A DNA stretch of 64,000 nt from Thalassospira alkalitolerans (GCF_002115745.1 NZ_JFKB01000011.1:88092-152091), one strand, 5' to 3'. Positions 39,164-48,403 are shown, counted from the stretch's first letter. The notes: a model not told the origin generated them from the sequence alone. Translations and numbers: made by a program.

Positions 39164-39478
39164 CTAGGCGTCATCATCATCCGCTGTTTCCAGACGGATT
39201 AGGACCATGCCGGTTGATGCCACCTCAAACAAAGTGGCGTCCCGCAACCGAACATCTGCACCATCACCAAGCGTCCAATACCGCGCACCGGGATACCGGC
39301 GCATGCCGCGCTCCGTCATGATTTCAAGCATATAGCGCCACGCCGTAACCTGAACCACATCACCGTTTTCATCGACACAGTCAAAGCTTTCCAGTCGATG
39401 TGAAACCGGCGCGTCTGTTTCTGCCATCACGTTTTTCTGCGCTTTCTGCGCTTTCTGCGCTTTCTTCCCTTGCCCCAT
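39164..39478 (-). CDS. Small hypothetical protein with KAQ repeats
   Basis: A protein of about 104 residues. The N-terminus carries a triple KAQ repeat (GKKAQKAQKAQKN) coded by a tandem 9-bp repeat. The rest is a compact globular-looking domain (LESFDCVDENGDVVQVTAW, LGDGADVRLRDATLFEVA) ending in an acidic tail. I do not recognise the family. The start at MGQGKK has AGGG seven bases before it and lies 17 bp after the stop of the upstream hydroxylase gene; MAETDAPV (39427) is an alternative. Confidence 0.6.
   Translation of the reverse strand: MGQGKKAQKAQKAQKNVMAETDAPVSHRLESFDCVDENGDVVQVTAWRYMLEIMTERGMRRYPGARYWTLGDGADVRLRDATLFEVASTGMVLIRLETADDDDA
39434..39460. repeat. Tandem 9-bp repeat, three copies
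   Basis: TTTCTGCGC is repeated three times perfectly (39434, 39443, 39452) and begins a fourth time. On the minus strand it codes the KAQ repeat of the small protein above; such runs can change length by slippage in steps of three residues. Confidence 0.9.
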
Positions 39479-39495
39479 GCCATACCCTGCACCAA

Positions 39496-40302
39496 TCACG
39501 GCTGACGAAAGGGCAGCCATAAAACACCCCAAAGACTTTGGCTGCGTTTGTCGCGGAATTCTTCAAGCCCGATCTGCATGTCGTGATCATTGGTTTTGGT
39601 GTGATCGACATAGCTGACAAATAACCGGTCCCAAACCGATAGGATATTTCCATAATTGCTGTTGGTTTCGTTCATCAGGATGGAATGATGTACCCGGTGC
39701 ATATCCGGCGTCACAATCACCCGGCGCAACAATCGGTCAAACCCGCCCGGCAAATGAACATTGCCATGATTAAACAGGGCAAAACCGCTGAGCATGCTTT
39801 CATAAATCACCACCGCCCAGGGATCAGCCCCCAAGGCAATCACAAAAAACGATTTATACAGGGCGGATGCCAGAATTTCGAACGGATGAAAGCGTATGGC
39901 GGTCGAGACATCAAACTCGGTATCGCAATGATGCACCCGATGAAACCGCCAAAACAGCGGCACGATATGGGTCAGGCGGTGCTGCCAATATATCGCACAA
40001 TCAAGCGCGACAATCGCAATCAGCCCGCCCAGAAAACCACCATGCCATCCCGACAGACCAACAAGGTTGATCAATCCCCATCCCTGCTGCTGGGCTAAAA
40101 CAGCCGATGCAATCATCGCCGCCCCAACAGTAAAACGGGTCAGCCCCGCGCCCAGCAACAGCAAGCCGAAATTGGTCAGCCAGCGCATCGGACGGCGCAC
40201 CGCAGTCGCCGGGCGATAGGGTGCGATGGCTTCCCACAATGCCATCACGGCAAGGATAGCCGCAAAAATCCCCAGTCTGAGTAATCCGGCCTGATGATCC
40301 AT
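39496..40302 (-). CDS. Fatty acid hydroxylase / sterol desaturase family protein
   Basis: A 268-residue di-iron membrane enzyme. Four or five membrane segments surround the histidine clusters HRLTH, HRVHH and, near the C-terminus, HRVHHS, with additional histidines in NHGNVH. These are the eight-histidine signature of the family. Bacterial members hydroxylate or desaturate membrane lipids or carotenoids; the substrate cannot be told. The small KAQ-repeat gene lies just downstream. Confidence 0.9.
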   Translation of the reverse strand: MDHQAGLLRLGIFAAILAVMALWEAIAPYRPATAVRRPMRWLTNFGLLLLGAGLTRFTVGAAMIASAVLAQQQGWGLINLVGLSGWHGGFLGGLIAIVALDCAIYWQHRLTHIVPLFWRFHRVHHCDTEFDVSTAIRFHPFEILASALYKSFFVIALGADPWAVVIYESMLSGFALFNHGNVHLPGGFDRLLRRVIVTPDMHRVHHSILMNETNSNYGNILSVWDRLFVSYVDHTKTNDHDMQIGLEEFRDKRSQSLWGVLWLPFRQP

Positions 40303-40562
40303 CTTGTCCCTGTCGCAATGCGTGTTTCACTGATCTGCAACGCGCCGATGTCAAACTGTGCCAACCTGCACCGCTTGAAACGGGTTCAATCAATTGTATC
40401 GGTTCCGTCCCAAAGGTCATAGCCGATCATATTGAAACAGAACAGTACTTTGCCCATCGCAAGTCCATCACCATTATGTTAGATGAAAGATGTATTCAGG
40501 CATAAGCCCTGTCCGAAACGGATCCAAAATCAATTTTCGGCGGGCACCGGCAGGAGGATTTT

Positions 40563-41591
40563 ATGGCTCAGGCGACAGGACGTTTTACGGCAATTCTATT
40601 CGGGGCGCTGTGCCTCGTGCCGTTCGCGACCGACGCCCGTGCTGATGGTCCACCGTTTGATCTTCCGGTCGATTGCCCCTATGGCCAATGTGATGTGGTC
40701 CATTATGTCGATCACGATCCCGGTCCCGAAATACGTGATTTTGCCTGTGGCACCACCACCTATGAAGGCCATCGCGGCACCGACTTTTCCATCCCTGACG
40801 AAGCCGCCATGATCGGCGGTGTGGCGGTCAACGCCGTTGCGGCGGGAACCGTCATTGCCACCCGTGACGGGGTCGAAGATATCGATGCCGGACGTCTGCT
40901 TGGCGATAGCCTTAAGGGCATTGAATGTGGCAATGGCATTCTGATCAATCATGATGACGGCTGGCAAAGCCAGTATTGCCACCTGCGTCGCGGATCACTT
41001 ACGGTCAAAAAGGGCGACCGGGTTGAACGGGGTCAGTCGATTGGCCTGATCGGCATGTCGGGTCAGGCAACTTTCCCGCATCTGCATTTCAATCTGCGCA
41101 AGGATAACCAACTGGTCGATCCGTTCAGTGGCACCATGATGGGCGCGTCCACGCCACAAGATTGCAATGCCGATAACGCGGTTCTGTGGTCAAAATCGGC
41201 ACAGGATCAGATGGCCTATCGCGCGATCACGCTATATGCCTTTGGCTTTTCACCAGCCAAACCAAATGCCACCGATATCAAGCGCGGCTATGGCAAAAGC
41301 AGCGAACTGCCCGCCACCAGCCCCGGCCTGTTTTTCTGGGCCTATCTGATCGGGGCCAATAATGGCGATGTCATTCGTTTGCGGCTGGATGGCCCCAAAG
41401 GCGTTGGCGGCCATAAAGATTTCACCATCAATGTTGATGACGATAACGGCCCGCGCGCCAAGTGGTTTTATGTCAATGTCAACCGCCCCGGCGACCGTTG
41501 GCCAGCCGGTGCCTATCGCGGCGAGGTCACCTTTACCCGCCCCGGACAGCCCCCCAAGGAAATCGGCATCACCGATCTTTCCATTCGTTAG
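40563..41591 (+). CDS. M23 family metallopeptidase (LytM domain)
   Basis: A 342-residue secreted protein. The signal peptide is ATGRFTAILFGALCLVPFAT, cleaved near DARA. The LytM domain (about residues 65-190) shows HRGTDFSI and FPHLHFNLR; together with the ILINHDDGW segment these give the zinc ligands of M23 endopeptidases that cut peptidoglycan crosslinks. The C-terminal about 130 residues form a beta-rich extension of unknown role. CAGGAGG lies a few bases before the ATG, a strong ribosome-binding site. It stands alone. Confidence 0.9.
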   Translation: MAQATGRFTAILFGALCLVPFATDARADGPPFDLPVDCPYGQCDVVHYVDHDPGPEIRDFACGTTTYEGHRGTDFSIPDEAAMIGGVAVNAVAAGTVIATRDGVEDIDAGRLLGDSLKGIECGNGILINHDDGWQSQYCHLRRGSLTVKKGDRVERGQSIGLIGMSGQATFPHLHFNLRKDNQLVDPFSGTMMGASTPQDCNADNAVLWSKSAQDQMAYRAITLYAFGFSPAKPNATDIKRGYGKSSELPATSPGLFFWAYLIGANNGDVIRLRLDGPKGVGGHKDFTINVDDDNGPRAKWFYVNVNRPGDRWPAGAYRGEVTFTRPGQPPKEIGITDLSIR

Positions 41592-41961
41592 GTCGGCCGC
41601 ATGCCTCATCGTCAGGTACCCCAAATCCGGGACGACATGGAACTTTCACAGTTGCCGCCGGCTTGTGTTTCCCCGGTCCCATGCCTGTCTCTTGCAGCGC
41701 AATATTTCAATATGAAGGGGGAATCGGCGGCAACCGTTTTGGTTTTCAGTGCCGATTCTGACGTTTTTTATGCGGCGCACCATCAACCTCTGATTATCTG
41801 TGACAAAAATCAGCACAGAAAAGGGTACTTTTTCCATCAGGTTGAAAGTTTTTTGACGTTTTTATGTGAACGGCCCTTGTATCAGGGCTGGTTGCCTGCA
41901 TATATTTCACCTGTGCGCCATACGGTGCATTGAAAAATACCTGTCATAAGACGGAGTAACT
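41592..41961. other. 370-bp intergenic region
   Basis: Between the M23 gene and the small membrane peptide gene. The open frames in it have no recognisable protein features. Some AT-rich stretches (41800-41870) could hold the promoter of the following small gene. Confidence 0.4.
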
Positions 41962-42084
41962 ATGATGAATAAGCGCAAAGCCGTTGCTATCGCCGTTGCC
42001 CGTGAACAGCAGATTGCCCGTTCGATGGAAATCCTGTTTGCCGGTACAATTTTGGCTCTGATCGCATCGCTTCTGGTCCTCTGA
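41962..42084 (+). CDS. Small membrane peptide (40 aa)
   Basis: A 40-residue open frame beginning MMNKRKAVAIAV and ending in a single hydrophobic helix (ILFAGTILALIASLLVL). GGAG stands five bases before the ATG, a good ribosome-binding site, and a strong hairpin follows. The positively charged N-terminus and C-terminal helix fit a small single-pass inner-membrane protein. No family recognised. Confidence 0.55.
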   Translation: MMNKRKAVAIAVAREQQIARSMEILFAGTILALIASLLVL

Positions 42085-42112
42085 CCCTTTCGAACGCGCT
42101 TCATCATTTACC

Positions 42113-42139
42113 GGCCGTTACCCAATTGGGATAACGGCC
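42113..42139. other. Strong hairpin after the small peptide gene
   Basis: GGCCGTTA (42113-42120) pairs with TAACGGCC (42132-42139), and the inner CCC/GGG also pair. There is no T-run, so it may protect or attenuate the message rather than terminate it by the usual route. Confidence 0.5.
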
Positions 42140-42279
42140 CCCAAGGTTCAAGAACATCTTCATGAACAACCGCCGCCTTTTCATTGGTGCCATTACGCGA
42201 ATTACCAGCCCGGTGGTCTGAGGACCCCGGGACGTGCCTGTTCGCCTTTTGGATACAATGAAAATGTGTGTGCATTGTC

Positions 42280-42606
42280 ATGACCGATCATGCCTATCTC
42301 GCGCCGCTTGAAAGCGCGCAACCGACCAAATCCGTATATTGTTTCGCTGTTCACGCCGCCGCAGAACCCGATGTAATGCCGCGCGTGCTCGAACAGTTTG
42401 CCAAACGCAATCTGATCCCGGCCAGTTGGCATTCAACCGTTGCCGATAGCCATACCGGGTTTGACGAACTTCAAATCGACATCCAGATCCAGCAGCTTGA
42501 AACCAAAATGGCCGAGCATATCGCGCGGTGCCTGCGTCAGATTGTCCATGTGAACACGGTGCTGACGTCGGAAAAAGGCTATTCAAACTCGGCCCTTGGC
42601 GCTTAA
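42280..42606 (+). CDS. ACT-domain-like small protein
   Basis: A 108-residue protein. Residues about 18-95 (SVYCFAVHAAAEPDVMPRVL, NLIPASWHSTVA) have the beta-alpha-beta pattern of an ACT domain, as in the small regulatory subunit of acetolactate synthase, but no catalytic partner is encoded nearby. The start at MTDHAYL is preferred, although no clear Shine-Dalgarno is seen; an ATG four codons upstream is an alternative. Likely a ligand-binding protein of unknown role. Confidence 0.55.
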   Translation: MTDHAYLAPLESAQPTKSVYCFAVHAAAEPDVMPRVLEQFAKRNLIPASWHSTVADSHTGFDELQIDIQIQQLETKMAEHIARCLRQIVHVNTVLTSEKGYSNSALGA

Positions 42607-42684
42607 GCCCGGGACGCTTACTGTGGCGGGATCACGGGTTGCAGGATAAAACATCCTCAACCCGCCCAGCCGACGGAGCAAGTC

Positions 42685-43548
42685 TTGAGCTATCTTGATC
42701 ATATCAACGCCTGCAATAATGCCGATCCAACGCGCTATGCCCCGTTTCAGATTGCGGGCAATGTCATTGGTGCCCTGCGCCCCGAATTCGCCAACGCCCT
42801 TGTTGGCACCGGCCCTGATTTCAGGCGCGATGACGACGGTATTTTTGGCTTTGCGCCGCATGTCACCACCCTGCAAGATCGCAACACCGCCCTTGCAACG
42901 GCGGCATCGATCCTGCGCGATCAGGGGGTGATTACGCGTTTGCACGGCGAACAGTTTGATATCCGTCCCTCGCTTGGCCATGACCCGTTGTGTCAGTTGG
43001 ATCGTTCGGCAATGCCCTATTTCGGGCTCCGGTCCTGGGGCGTTCACATGAATGGCTATGTTCGCAAGGCCGATGGCATCCATATGTGGATTGCGCACCG
43101 CGCCAAGGAAAAACCGAACTATCCCGGCATGCTTGATAATATGGTCGCGGGCGGGCAACCGGCCGGTCTTGGCTTTCTTGAAAACATGATCAAGGAATGC
43201 GCCGAAGAAGCCGACATTCCCGATCATCTGGCCCAACACTTAAAACCGGTCGGGACCGTTTCCTATTTGCATGAAACGATTGAGGGCATCAAACCCGATG
43301 TGATGGTCAATTTCGATCTGGAATTGCCAACGGACTTCACCCCGCGCTGCGCCGATGGCGAGGTCGAACGTTTTGAACTTCTGCCTTTGGCCGAGGTTGC
43401 AAAAACGGTACGTGACGGATTTGAATTTAAATTCAACTGTGCGCTGGTAATTATTGATTTCCTGATCCGGCACGGTTTTCTAACCGCCGATAACGAACCG
43501 ACCTATTGCCAGCTCACCACCGGGTTACACCGTGACATCCAGCTCTAA
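42685..43548 (+). CDS. NUDIX family hydrolase (DUF4743-type)
   Basis: A 287-residue protein with a DUF4743-like N-terminal half (about residues 1-120) and a NUDIX domain. Its box is GGQPAGLGFLENMIKECAEE, keeping the EE pair of the NUDIX motif though the first glutamate is replaced. This layout matches the thiamine-diphosphokinase-like NUDIX family of bacteria and fungi. The start is TTG, supported by GGAG seven bases upstream (acggagcaagtc). The function is unknown; such enzymes act on nucleoside diphosphate derivatives. Confidence 0.85.
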   Translation: MSYLDHINACNNADPTRYAPFQIAGNVIGALRPEFANALVGTGPDFRRDDDGIFGFAPHVTTLQDRNTALATAASILRDQGVITRLHGEQFDIRPSLGHDPLCQLDRSAMPYFGLRSWGVHMNGYVRKADGIHMWIAHRAKEKPNYPGMLDNMVAGGQPAGLGFLENMIKECAEEADIPDHLAQHLKPVGTVSYLHETIEGIKPDVMVNFDLELPTDFTPRCADGEVERFELLPLAEVAKTVRDGFEFKFNCALVIIDFLIRHGFLTADNEPTYCQLTTGLHRDIQL

Positions 43549-43572
43549 AGGCTCGGCAGGGTCAGGAACTCG

Positions 43573-44052
43573 CTATTGCTTGGACGAATGATCACCCATA
43601 AAGGCACCGACCGCCATCAGGGTTAGCTTGGCACGCAGTTCCGGATCCAGCTTGTCCAGATCTTCCTGCTTGTCACGTATCGCGCTCAGAGCTTCTGAAA
43701 TCAGCTTGGCACGATCTTCGTCTACAGGGGCGGGCATCTTGCTTTTCTTTTTACCAATCTTGGCATCGGCAGCTTCCAATGCCTTTATGGTCGCCGCCTG
43801 CGGATTGCCAGATACCTCGGTCAAGGTTTCCGCAAGCGCCTGTGCGCGGGCCTCGTCAAAGGACATCCCGTCTTCCTGATGGGCCATAGTACGGTCTTCA
43901 ATACGCCGGGCTTTCTTGGCCTCGGCCGCAGTACGGGTTGCCATATCTGAATCACGGATTTGCAAAGATTGCGCATCGCCATAGGCCTTAAGGGCCTCTC
44001 GTCCGCGTTTTCCGACGAAAACACGCAGCAACGTCTCCTTAAGCATTCCCAT
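43573..44052 (-). CDS. Hypothetical helical protein (159 aa)
   Basis: A 159-residue predicted soluble, mainly helical, charged protein: MGMLKETLLRVFVGKRGREAL at the start, an Ala/Lys/Glu-rich middle, and a C-terminal helix pair (AKLISEALSAIRDKQEDLDK, LRAKLTLMAVGAFMG). The C-terminal part recalls a short conserved region found in other Rhodospirillales hypothetical proteins. No enzyme motif seen. It is convergent with the NUDIX gene. Confidence 0.6.
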   Translation of the reverse strand: MGMLKETLLRVFVGKRGREALKAYGDAQSLQIRDSDMATRTAAEAKKARRIEDRTMAHQEDGMSFDEARAQALAETLTEVSGNPQAATIKALEAADAKIGKKKSKMPAPVDEDRAKLISEALSAIRDKQEDLDKLDPELRAKLTLMAVGAFMGDHSSKQ

Positions 44053-44188
44053 CCGTTATTCCCGTCTGGTTTGGCCCACCTGGCATGGCCCGTCTGGTTT
44101 TGATGACCTTATTATACAAGACAATCATTATGCACCCAAAGGGTTTCAAAATCATTGCCTCCCGATCATTGGGGAATTTCCCAATGAT

Positions 44189-44650
44189 TTATATATGTTG
44201 CGCGACGCGCCCTTCTTCAATCGCCAGAATATACCCCACCAGCGCCTCGCAATCCGCCGTGCCGAGATGGTCAAGATCAAAGACGAAATCAACATTTTCG
44301 CGTGCCGGGTCATCGGTTTTGCCGACGATGCCAAACTTGACATATTCCGCATCAATGGCCGCCAGTGACGATATCAAGCCGGCAACACTGACACGATCCT
44401 CCGCATCCATCGAAACCCGGACCAACACCAGAATATCGGCATCACAATCAATCACCTGACGCGCAATTGACTGGGCATCGGAATTTCTGGGCGCGATATC
44501 AACATCGAACCCGCCATCGGCAAACAGCGTCGCCACATGTTTGCAATAGCGTTCTTCCACCGACGAGGCCGTCGCCACAAGCAATCGGGGATGGCGACCT
44601 TCCATTTCGGCAAAGCGGGCAAGATTGTTCGCAAGTTCAGGAGACGTCAT
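44189..44650 (-). CDS. B12-binding-fold-like protein lacking the cobalamin histidine
   Basis: A 153-residue protein whose residues about 20-110 follow the flavodoxin-like pattern of cobalamin-binding domains (RLLVATASSV, HVATLFADGGFDVDIAPRNS, ARQVIDCDADILVLV). The DxHxxG motif that supplies the cobalt ligand is absent; the position reads SVEERYC. It therefore probably does not bind B12 through the usual histidine. No mutase subunit is encoded nearby. The function is unknown. Confidence 0.55.
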   Translation of the reverse strand: MTSPELANNLARFAEMEGRHPRLLVATASSVEERYCKHVATLFADGGFDVDIAPRNSDAQSIARQVIDCDADILVLVRVSMDAEDRVSVAGLISSLAAIDAEYVKFGIVGKTDDPARENVDFVFDLDHLGTADCEALVGYILAIEEGRVAQHI

Positions 44651-44805
44651 AACACCTCACAGAAAGAACACGCCCGGGACAGGATTGAAATACAACAAGA
44701 CGGGACCGCCCGGGACAAACAGGACAGGCTTTTGGGAACCTTCCATCAGTATCCCAATGAAATCACGGAACTTCAAGCACCGTAATCCGGTTTCCCCCTC
44801 AGACC

Positions 44806-45468
44806 TCAGCCCCCCATCGCGCCAAGCGGGTCTACCCCGATCACATAGGGATGCGCCCAAAGGATCGCACCATAAAGCACGATCCCCAACATGACATCAC
44901 GCCAGCCAAATGCCCCATGAACAATCCCGGCCAAGTCAAACCGCCGAGTCCCGGCAAGGATAGCCTTATATTCTGCTTCATCCATGTGTTTGGCGCGGAT
45001 TTTCTCCATTCGGGCGAACCCGGCAATGGCAAAAATCACACTTCCGCCAAAGAACATAAAGGCGACCAGATCACCATTGGGCAGGATATGACCAAGCCCC
45101 CATAACATCATGCCCAAAAGCAACGGATGACGGGTGAAACGATTGATGCCGGGGTGGTCGAGGTCAAATCCAATTTTTCGACCAATCGACAGCGGACAGG
45201 GTTGAAGAATGGCTGCGGCCCACAAAATACAGGCAGGCAGCATAAAGGTTAGCGTCACGTGGCTTTGCCAGATTTCATAAGGCCACAGCGCGATAAAATC
45301 GGCATGTTGCACTTCGTAAATCACCCAACCCAACAGGAACAGAGACACCACCGAGAACGCTGCAATATAGGCCCGCGAACCGATCCTCGCCGTAATAGGC
45401 CGACGCAAAACACCGGGTATAATATGCCCCGCCATGAACACCACGACCGAGACGAAAAACCATGCCAA
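44806..45468 (-). CDS. NnrU family membrane protein
   Basis: A 220-residue membrane protein with about six segments, matching the NnrU family (FVSVVVFMAGHIIPGVLRR, INRFTRHPLLLGMMLWGLGH). NnrU proteins are often linked to nitrite/nitric oxide respiration, but here no denitrification gene is adjacent. The start is a TTG with AGGGGAG about eight bases upstream (ggggagatcgtcat), the best start in the frame. Confidence 0.85.
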   Translation of the reverse strand: MAWFFVSVVVFMAGHIIPGVLRRPITARIGSRAYIAAFSVVSLFLLGWVIYEVQHADFIALWPYEIWQSHVTLTFMLPACILWAAAILQPCPLSIGRKIGFDLDHPGINRFTRHPLLLGMMLWGLGHILPNGDLVAFMFFGGSVIFAIAGFARMEKIRAKHMDEAEYKAILAGTRRFDLAGIVHGAFGWRDVMLGIVLYGAILWAHPYVIGVDPLGAMGG

Positions 45469-45672
45469 ATGACGATCTCCCCTTTACATTATCGCGCTGT
45501 CATGCAAATTGCGCTCTCTTCGCGTGCAAGCGGCTCGGCTGGAAAAATGGCCAAGACCCTTGCGCCGCGTGACATTAGCGGATACCTCTGTATCCCTGTT
45601 TGACTTCGGATAATAAGCACCTGCCGGCGGATTTTCCACCGGGCAGACAAAGAAACACGGAATATACTCGAA

Positions 45673-46116
45673 ATGAGCTGGACGCCGGAAAAGATTGAAT
45701 TGCTGACCTCGCTCTGGAATCAGGGCTGGACCACGGCACGCATCGGTGAAGAACTGGGCGTGGGTAAAAATGCCGTCGTCGGCAAGGCGCACCGCCTTGG
45801 CCTGCCCAAGCGTCCGTCGCCGATCCAGCGTCGCACCGAAGATGGCGAAAGCACCAAAAAGGCGCCTGCCGCCAAAGTCCAAAGCAAGGGCATTAGCATC
45901 TATGATCTGGGTGCTGGAATGTGCCGCTGGCCTTTTGGTGATCCGGGCGATGACGACTTCCATTTCTGTGGCAAAAAAAATGTGCCCACCAAACCTTATT
46001 GCGACGAACATTGCGCAGCAGCTTATCTGAACGGCAAAAGCCCGCGCGAAGATGGTCCACGCAATGGTCCGCGTGGCCCCGGTGGCCAACGCGCCCCGAT
46101 GCCATCCAAAAGATAG
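45673..46116 (+). CDS. gcrA: Cell-cycle regulator GcrA
   Basis: A 147-residue GcrA, the alphaproteobacterial master regulator that binds sigma-70 and methylated promoters. The N-terminal DNA-binding domain (MSWTPEKIELLTSLWNQGW, VGKNAVVGKAHRLGLP, residues about 1-45) is diagnostic. A linker follows, then the C-terminal part with CRWPFGDPG and the cysteines/histidines of FHFCGKK and YCDEHCAAAYL, as in Caulobacter GcrA. It is monocistronic, with a bidirectional terminator downstream. Confidence 0.96.
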   Translation: MSWTPEKIELLTSLWNQGWTTARIGEELGVGKNAVVGKAHRLGLPKRPSPIQRRTEDGESTKKAPAAKVQSKGISIYDLGAGMCRWPFGDPGDDDFHFCGKKNVPTKPYCDEHCAAAYLNGKSPREDGPRNGPRGPGGQRAPMPSKR

Positions 46117-46176
46117 GCCCCTGTCTTGCAGGATGCCGGTCTTGTTTACGGATCAGGACGCATCGATACCGAATTG

Positions 46177-46209
46177 AAAAAGCCGCCCTCTTATGATGGG
46201 CGGCTTTTT
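46177..46209. terminator. Bidirectional terminator between gcrA and cpdB
   Basis: A-rich gaaaaa precedes GCCGCCC (46182-46188), which pairs with GGGCGGC (46198-46204) followed by TTTTTC. It works in both directions, suiting the convergent genes. Confidence 0.9.
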
Positions 46210-46241
46210 CGCGTTCAAATCCGGCGAGTCCGGATCAGGAC

Positions 46242-48221
46242 CTATTTCGATTGCAGGACATATTTGGCAAAACCAGTCTCGTCCTCGCCAACAAACCGGA
46301 TTGTGTCTGGCGCGTTAAGTGCCGAGGATGCCTTTGGACTGGTTACGAACATCACATTGGATGCTTCACCGATCGGGGCCAGACGCCAATTGCCATCGGC
46401 CTTCGGATCGATTTCCTTAACATCAAGAATATAATTCGCAAGCACGGTGCGGTTTTCATCCGGTGCCTCGACAATGATCGTCGATCCGTCCAACGCCGGG
46501 AAATGCCCGCCGCCCCCGGCACGATAATTGTTGGTTGCGACAACGAATTTCTGATCCGCACGGATCGGTTTACCCTCGAAGCTCAGATTGACGATACGGT
46601 GGGCATCGGCATTGGCAACCTCGCCTTCCTTGCTGTAACGCGCGGGCTGGGTCACATCGATCTGATAGTCAACGCCATCGATGACATCGAAGTTATAGGT
46701 CGGAAAGTTCTCATTGATTAGTTGCTGTTCATCATCGCTTTTGGGATCAATCTGATTGAACTGGCCTGCCGACATTTCAAGCCATTCCCGCACCTGATCC
46801 CCATTCAAAAGAACCGCGCGCACCGTATTGGGATAGATATAAAGATCTGCCACGTTTTTAAGCGCGATCTGGCCTTTGGGAATATCGGTGAAATAATCCG
46901 GGCCGCCCCGGCCACCGGCCTTAAACGGAGCCCCGGCCGACAGGATCGGAATACCGTCATATTCTGATCCGGCAAGGATACGGTCCAGATACCATTTCTG
47001 GGCATTGGTCACGATCTGGATTGATGGATCGTCTGCCACCAGCGCAAAGAAACTGTTGATCGGGGCCGCTGTTGTGCCGACACCTTCACGCATATAAGCA
47101 ATGGTCGCTTCGTGTTCTTCCTTGACCGCATTGATGACATCCGGGTCGGCATCGACCAGCGGGGTTACCTCGCGGCCTTGGCGCTGATAAATCGGACGCA
47201 CATCCGAAAGACTGTCTGTGACGCTCCATTCCCCGGCATCATTGATCGACAATGTCAGGTCAATCACCCCCAAATGGCTGCCCCAGAAACCCGGCATGAC
47301 GGCGGCAACACCATTGATCGTGCCCTTGCCAAGATCGACACCGTCAATATCGGCATAGGTATCGGATGGAAACACCGTATGAGAATGGCCAAACAGGATG
47401 GCATCAATGCCGTCAACCTGGCTCAGGTAATAGGTGGCATTTTCTTCCATGCCTTCGCGTGTCAATGTCGACAGGCCTGAATGCGGCACCGCAATCACGA
47501 TATCAGCACCCTTCTCACGCATTTCCGGCACGTATTTCCTGGCCATCTCGACAATGTCTTTGGTGATAACCTTGCCTTCCAGATTGGCTTTGTCCCACTG
47601 CATGATTTGCGGCGGCACAAACCCGATCACACCGACTTTTGCCTTGTGTTTCTTGCCATCCGTATCGGTAAATTCCCGATCCAAAAGGACATAGGGCTGG
47701 AAATACGGTTTGTCATTTTCGGCATTGCCGTCACCGTCATCGGCAAAAATATTGGCACTGACATAGGGAAAATTGGCGCCCGATATGGCTTTGCCCAGAA
47801 AATCGAGGCCATAATTAAATTCGTGATTGCCAAGATTAGCCGCGTCATACCCCAGCAAATTCATCGCCTTGTAGACCGGATGCACATCCCCGTCTTTCAG
47901 ACCGCGACGCTTGGCCATGTAATCGCCCAGCGGATTGCCCTGGATCAGGTCGCCATTATCGATAAAAACAATGTTTTCAGCCTCGCCGCGCGCAGTTTTC
48001 AAAAGCGTCGCCACCTTGGCCAAACCCACCGTATCGGACGTACTGTCACGATAATAATCGTAATTCACCAGATGGGTGTGAATATCGGTCGTCTCAAGAA
48101 TACGAAGCGATACCGTGCTATCGGCCAATGCCGTGCCACTGACCAGCGCCAGTGACAACGATAACGACACCGATAATAGTGGCCCCGCAACAGCAGTCCT
48201 GATCGGGCGAAGATGCAACAT
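46242..48221 (-). CDS. cpdB: 2',3'-cyclic-nucleotide 2'-phosphodiesterase/3'-nucleotidase
   Basis: A 659-residue periplasmic enzyme hydrolysing 2',3'-cyclic nucleotides and 3'-nucleotides to salvage phosphate and nucleosides. A signal peptide (SVSLSLSLALVSGTALA) is followed by a metallophosphatase domain with ETTDIHTHLVNYDYY, IDNGDLIQGNPLGDY and LGNHEFNYGLDF, and a 5'-nucleotidase C-terminal domain (about 400-650; NNYRAGGGGHFPALDG). The ATG MLHLRP has AGGGA nine bases upstream; the 43 codons before it are leader. Confidence 0.95.
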   Translation of the reverse strand: MLHLRPIRTAVAGPLLSVSLSLSLALVSGTALADSTVSLRILETTDIHTHLVNYDYYRDSTSDTVGLAKVATLLKTARGEAENIVFIDNGDLIQGNPLGDYMAKRRGLKDGDVHPVYKAMNLLGYDAANLGNHEFNYGLDFLGKAISGANFPYVSANIFADDGDGNAENDKPYFQPYVLLDREFTDTDGKKHKAKVGVIGFVPPQIMQWDKANLEGKVITKDIVEMARKYVPEMREKGADIVIAVPHSGLSTLTREGMEENATYYLSQVDGIDAILFGHSHTVFPSDTYADIDGVDLGKGTINGVAAVMPGFWGSHLGVIDLTLSINDAGEWSVTDSLSDVRPIYQRQGREVTPLVDADPDVINAVKEEHEATIAYMREGVGTTAAPINSFFALVADDPSIQIVTNAQKWYLDRILAGSEYDGIPILSAGAPFKAGGRGGPDYFTDIPKGQIALKNVADLYIYPNTVRAVLLNGDQVREWLEMSAGQFNQIDPKSDDEQQLINENFPTYNFDVIDGVDYQIDVTQPARYSKEGEVANADAHRIVNLSFEGKPIRADQKFVVATNNYRAGGGGHFPALDGSTIIVEAPDENRTVLANYILDVKEIDPKADGNWRLAPIGEASNVMFVTSPKASSALNAPDTIRFVGEDETGFAKYVLQSK

Positions 48222-48333
48222 GTGAATGATCCCTGTGAATGCGATGCGTAAAACCAACTCTATTACCAACAGTATTCTTGTTCTTTTGGCCACGTTTTGA
48301 AGATTTTGCGAAAATAACAAGGCAAAGACAAAC

Positions 48334-48365
48334 GAAAACGCCCGCAACAATGTGCGGGCGTTTTC
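48334..48365 (-). terminator. Rho-independent terminator after the MFS gene
   Basis: GAAAACGCCCGCA (48334-48346) pairs with TGCGGGCGTTTTC (48353-48365). It lies between the MFS stop and the cpdB start and ends the MFS transcript. Confidence 0.9.
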
Positions 48366-48403
48366 CAGATTAAAGTTCCGCGCCAGATTGGACGCAATTT
48401 TGC

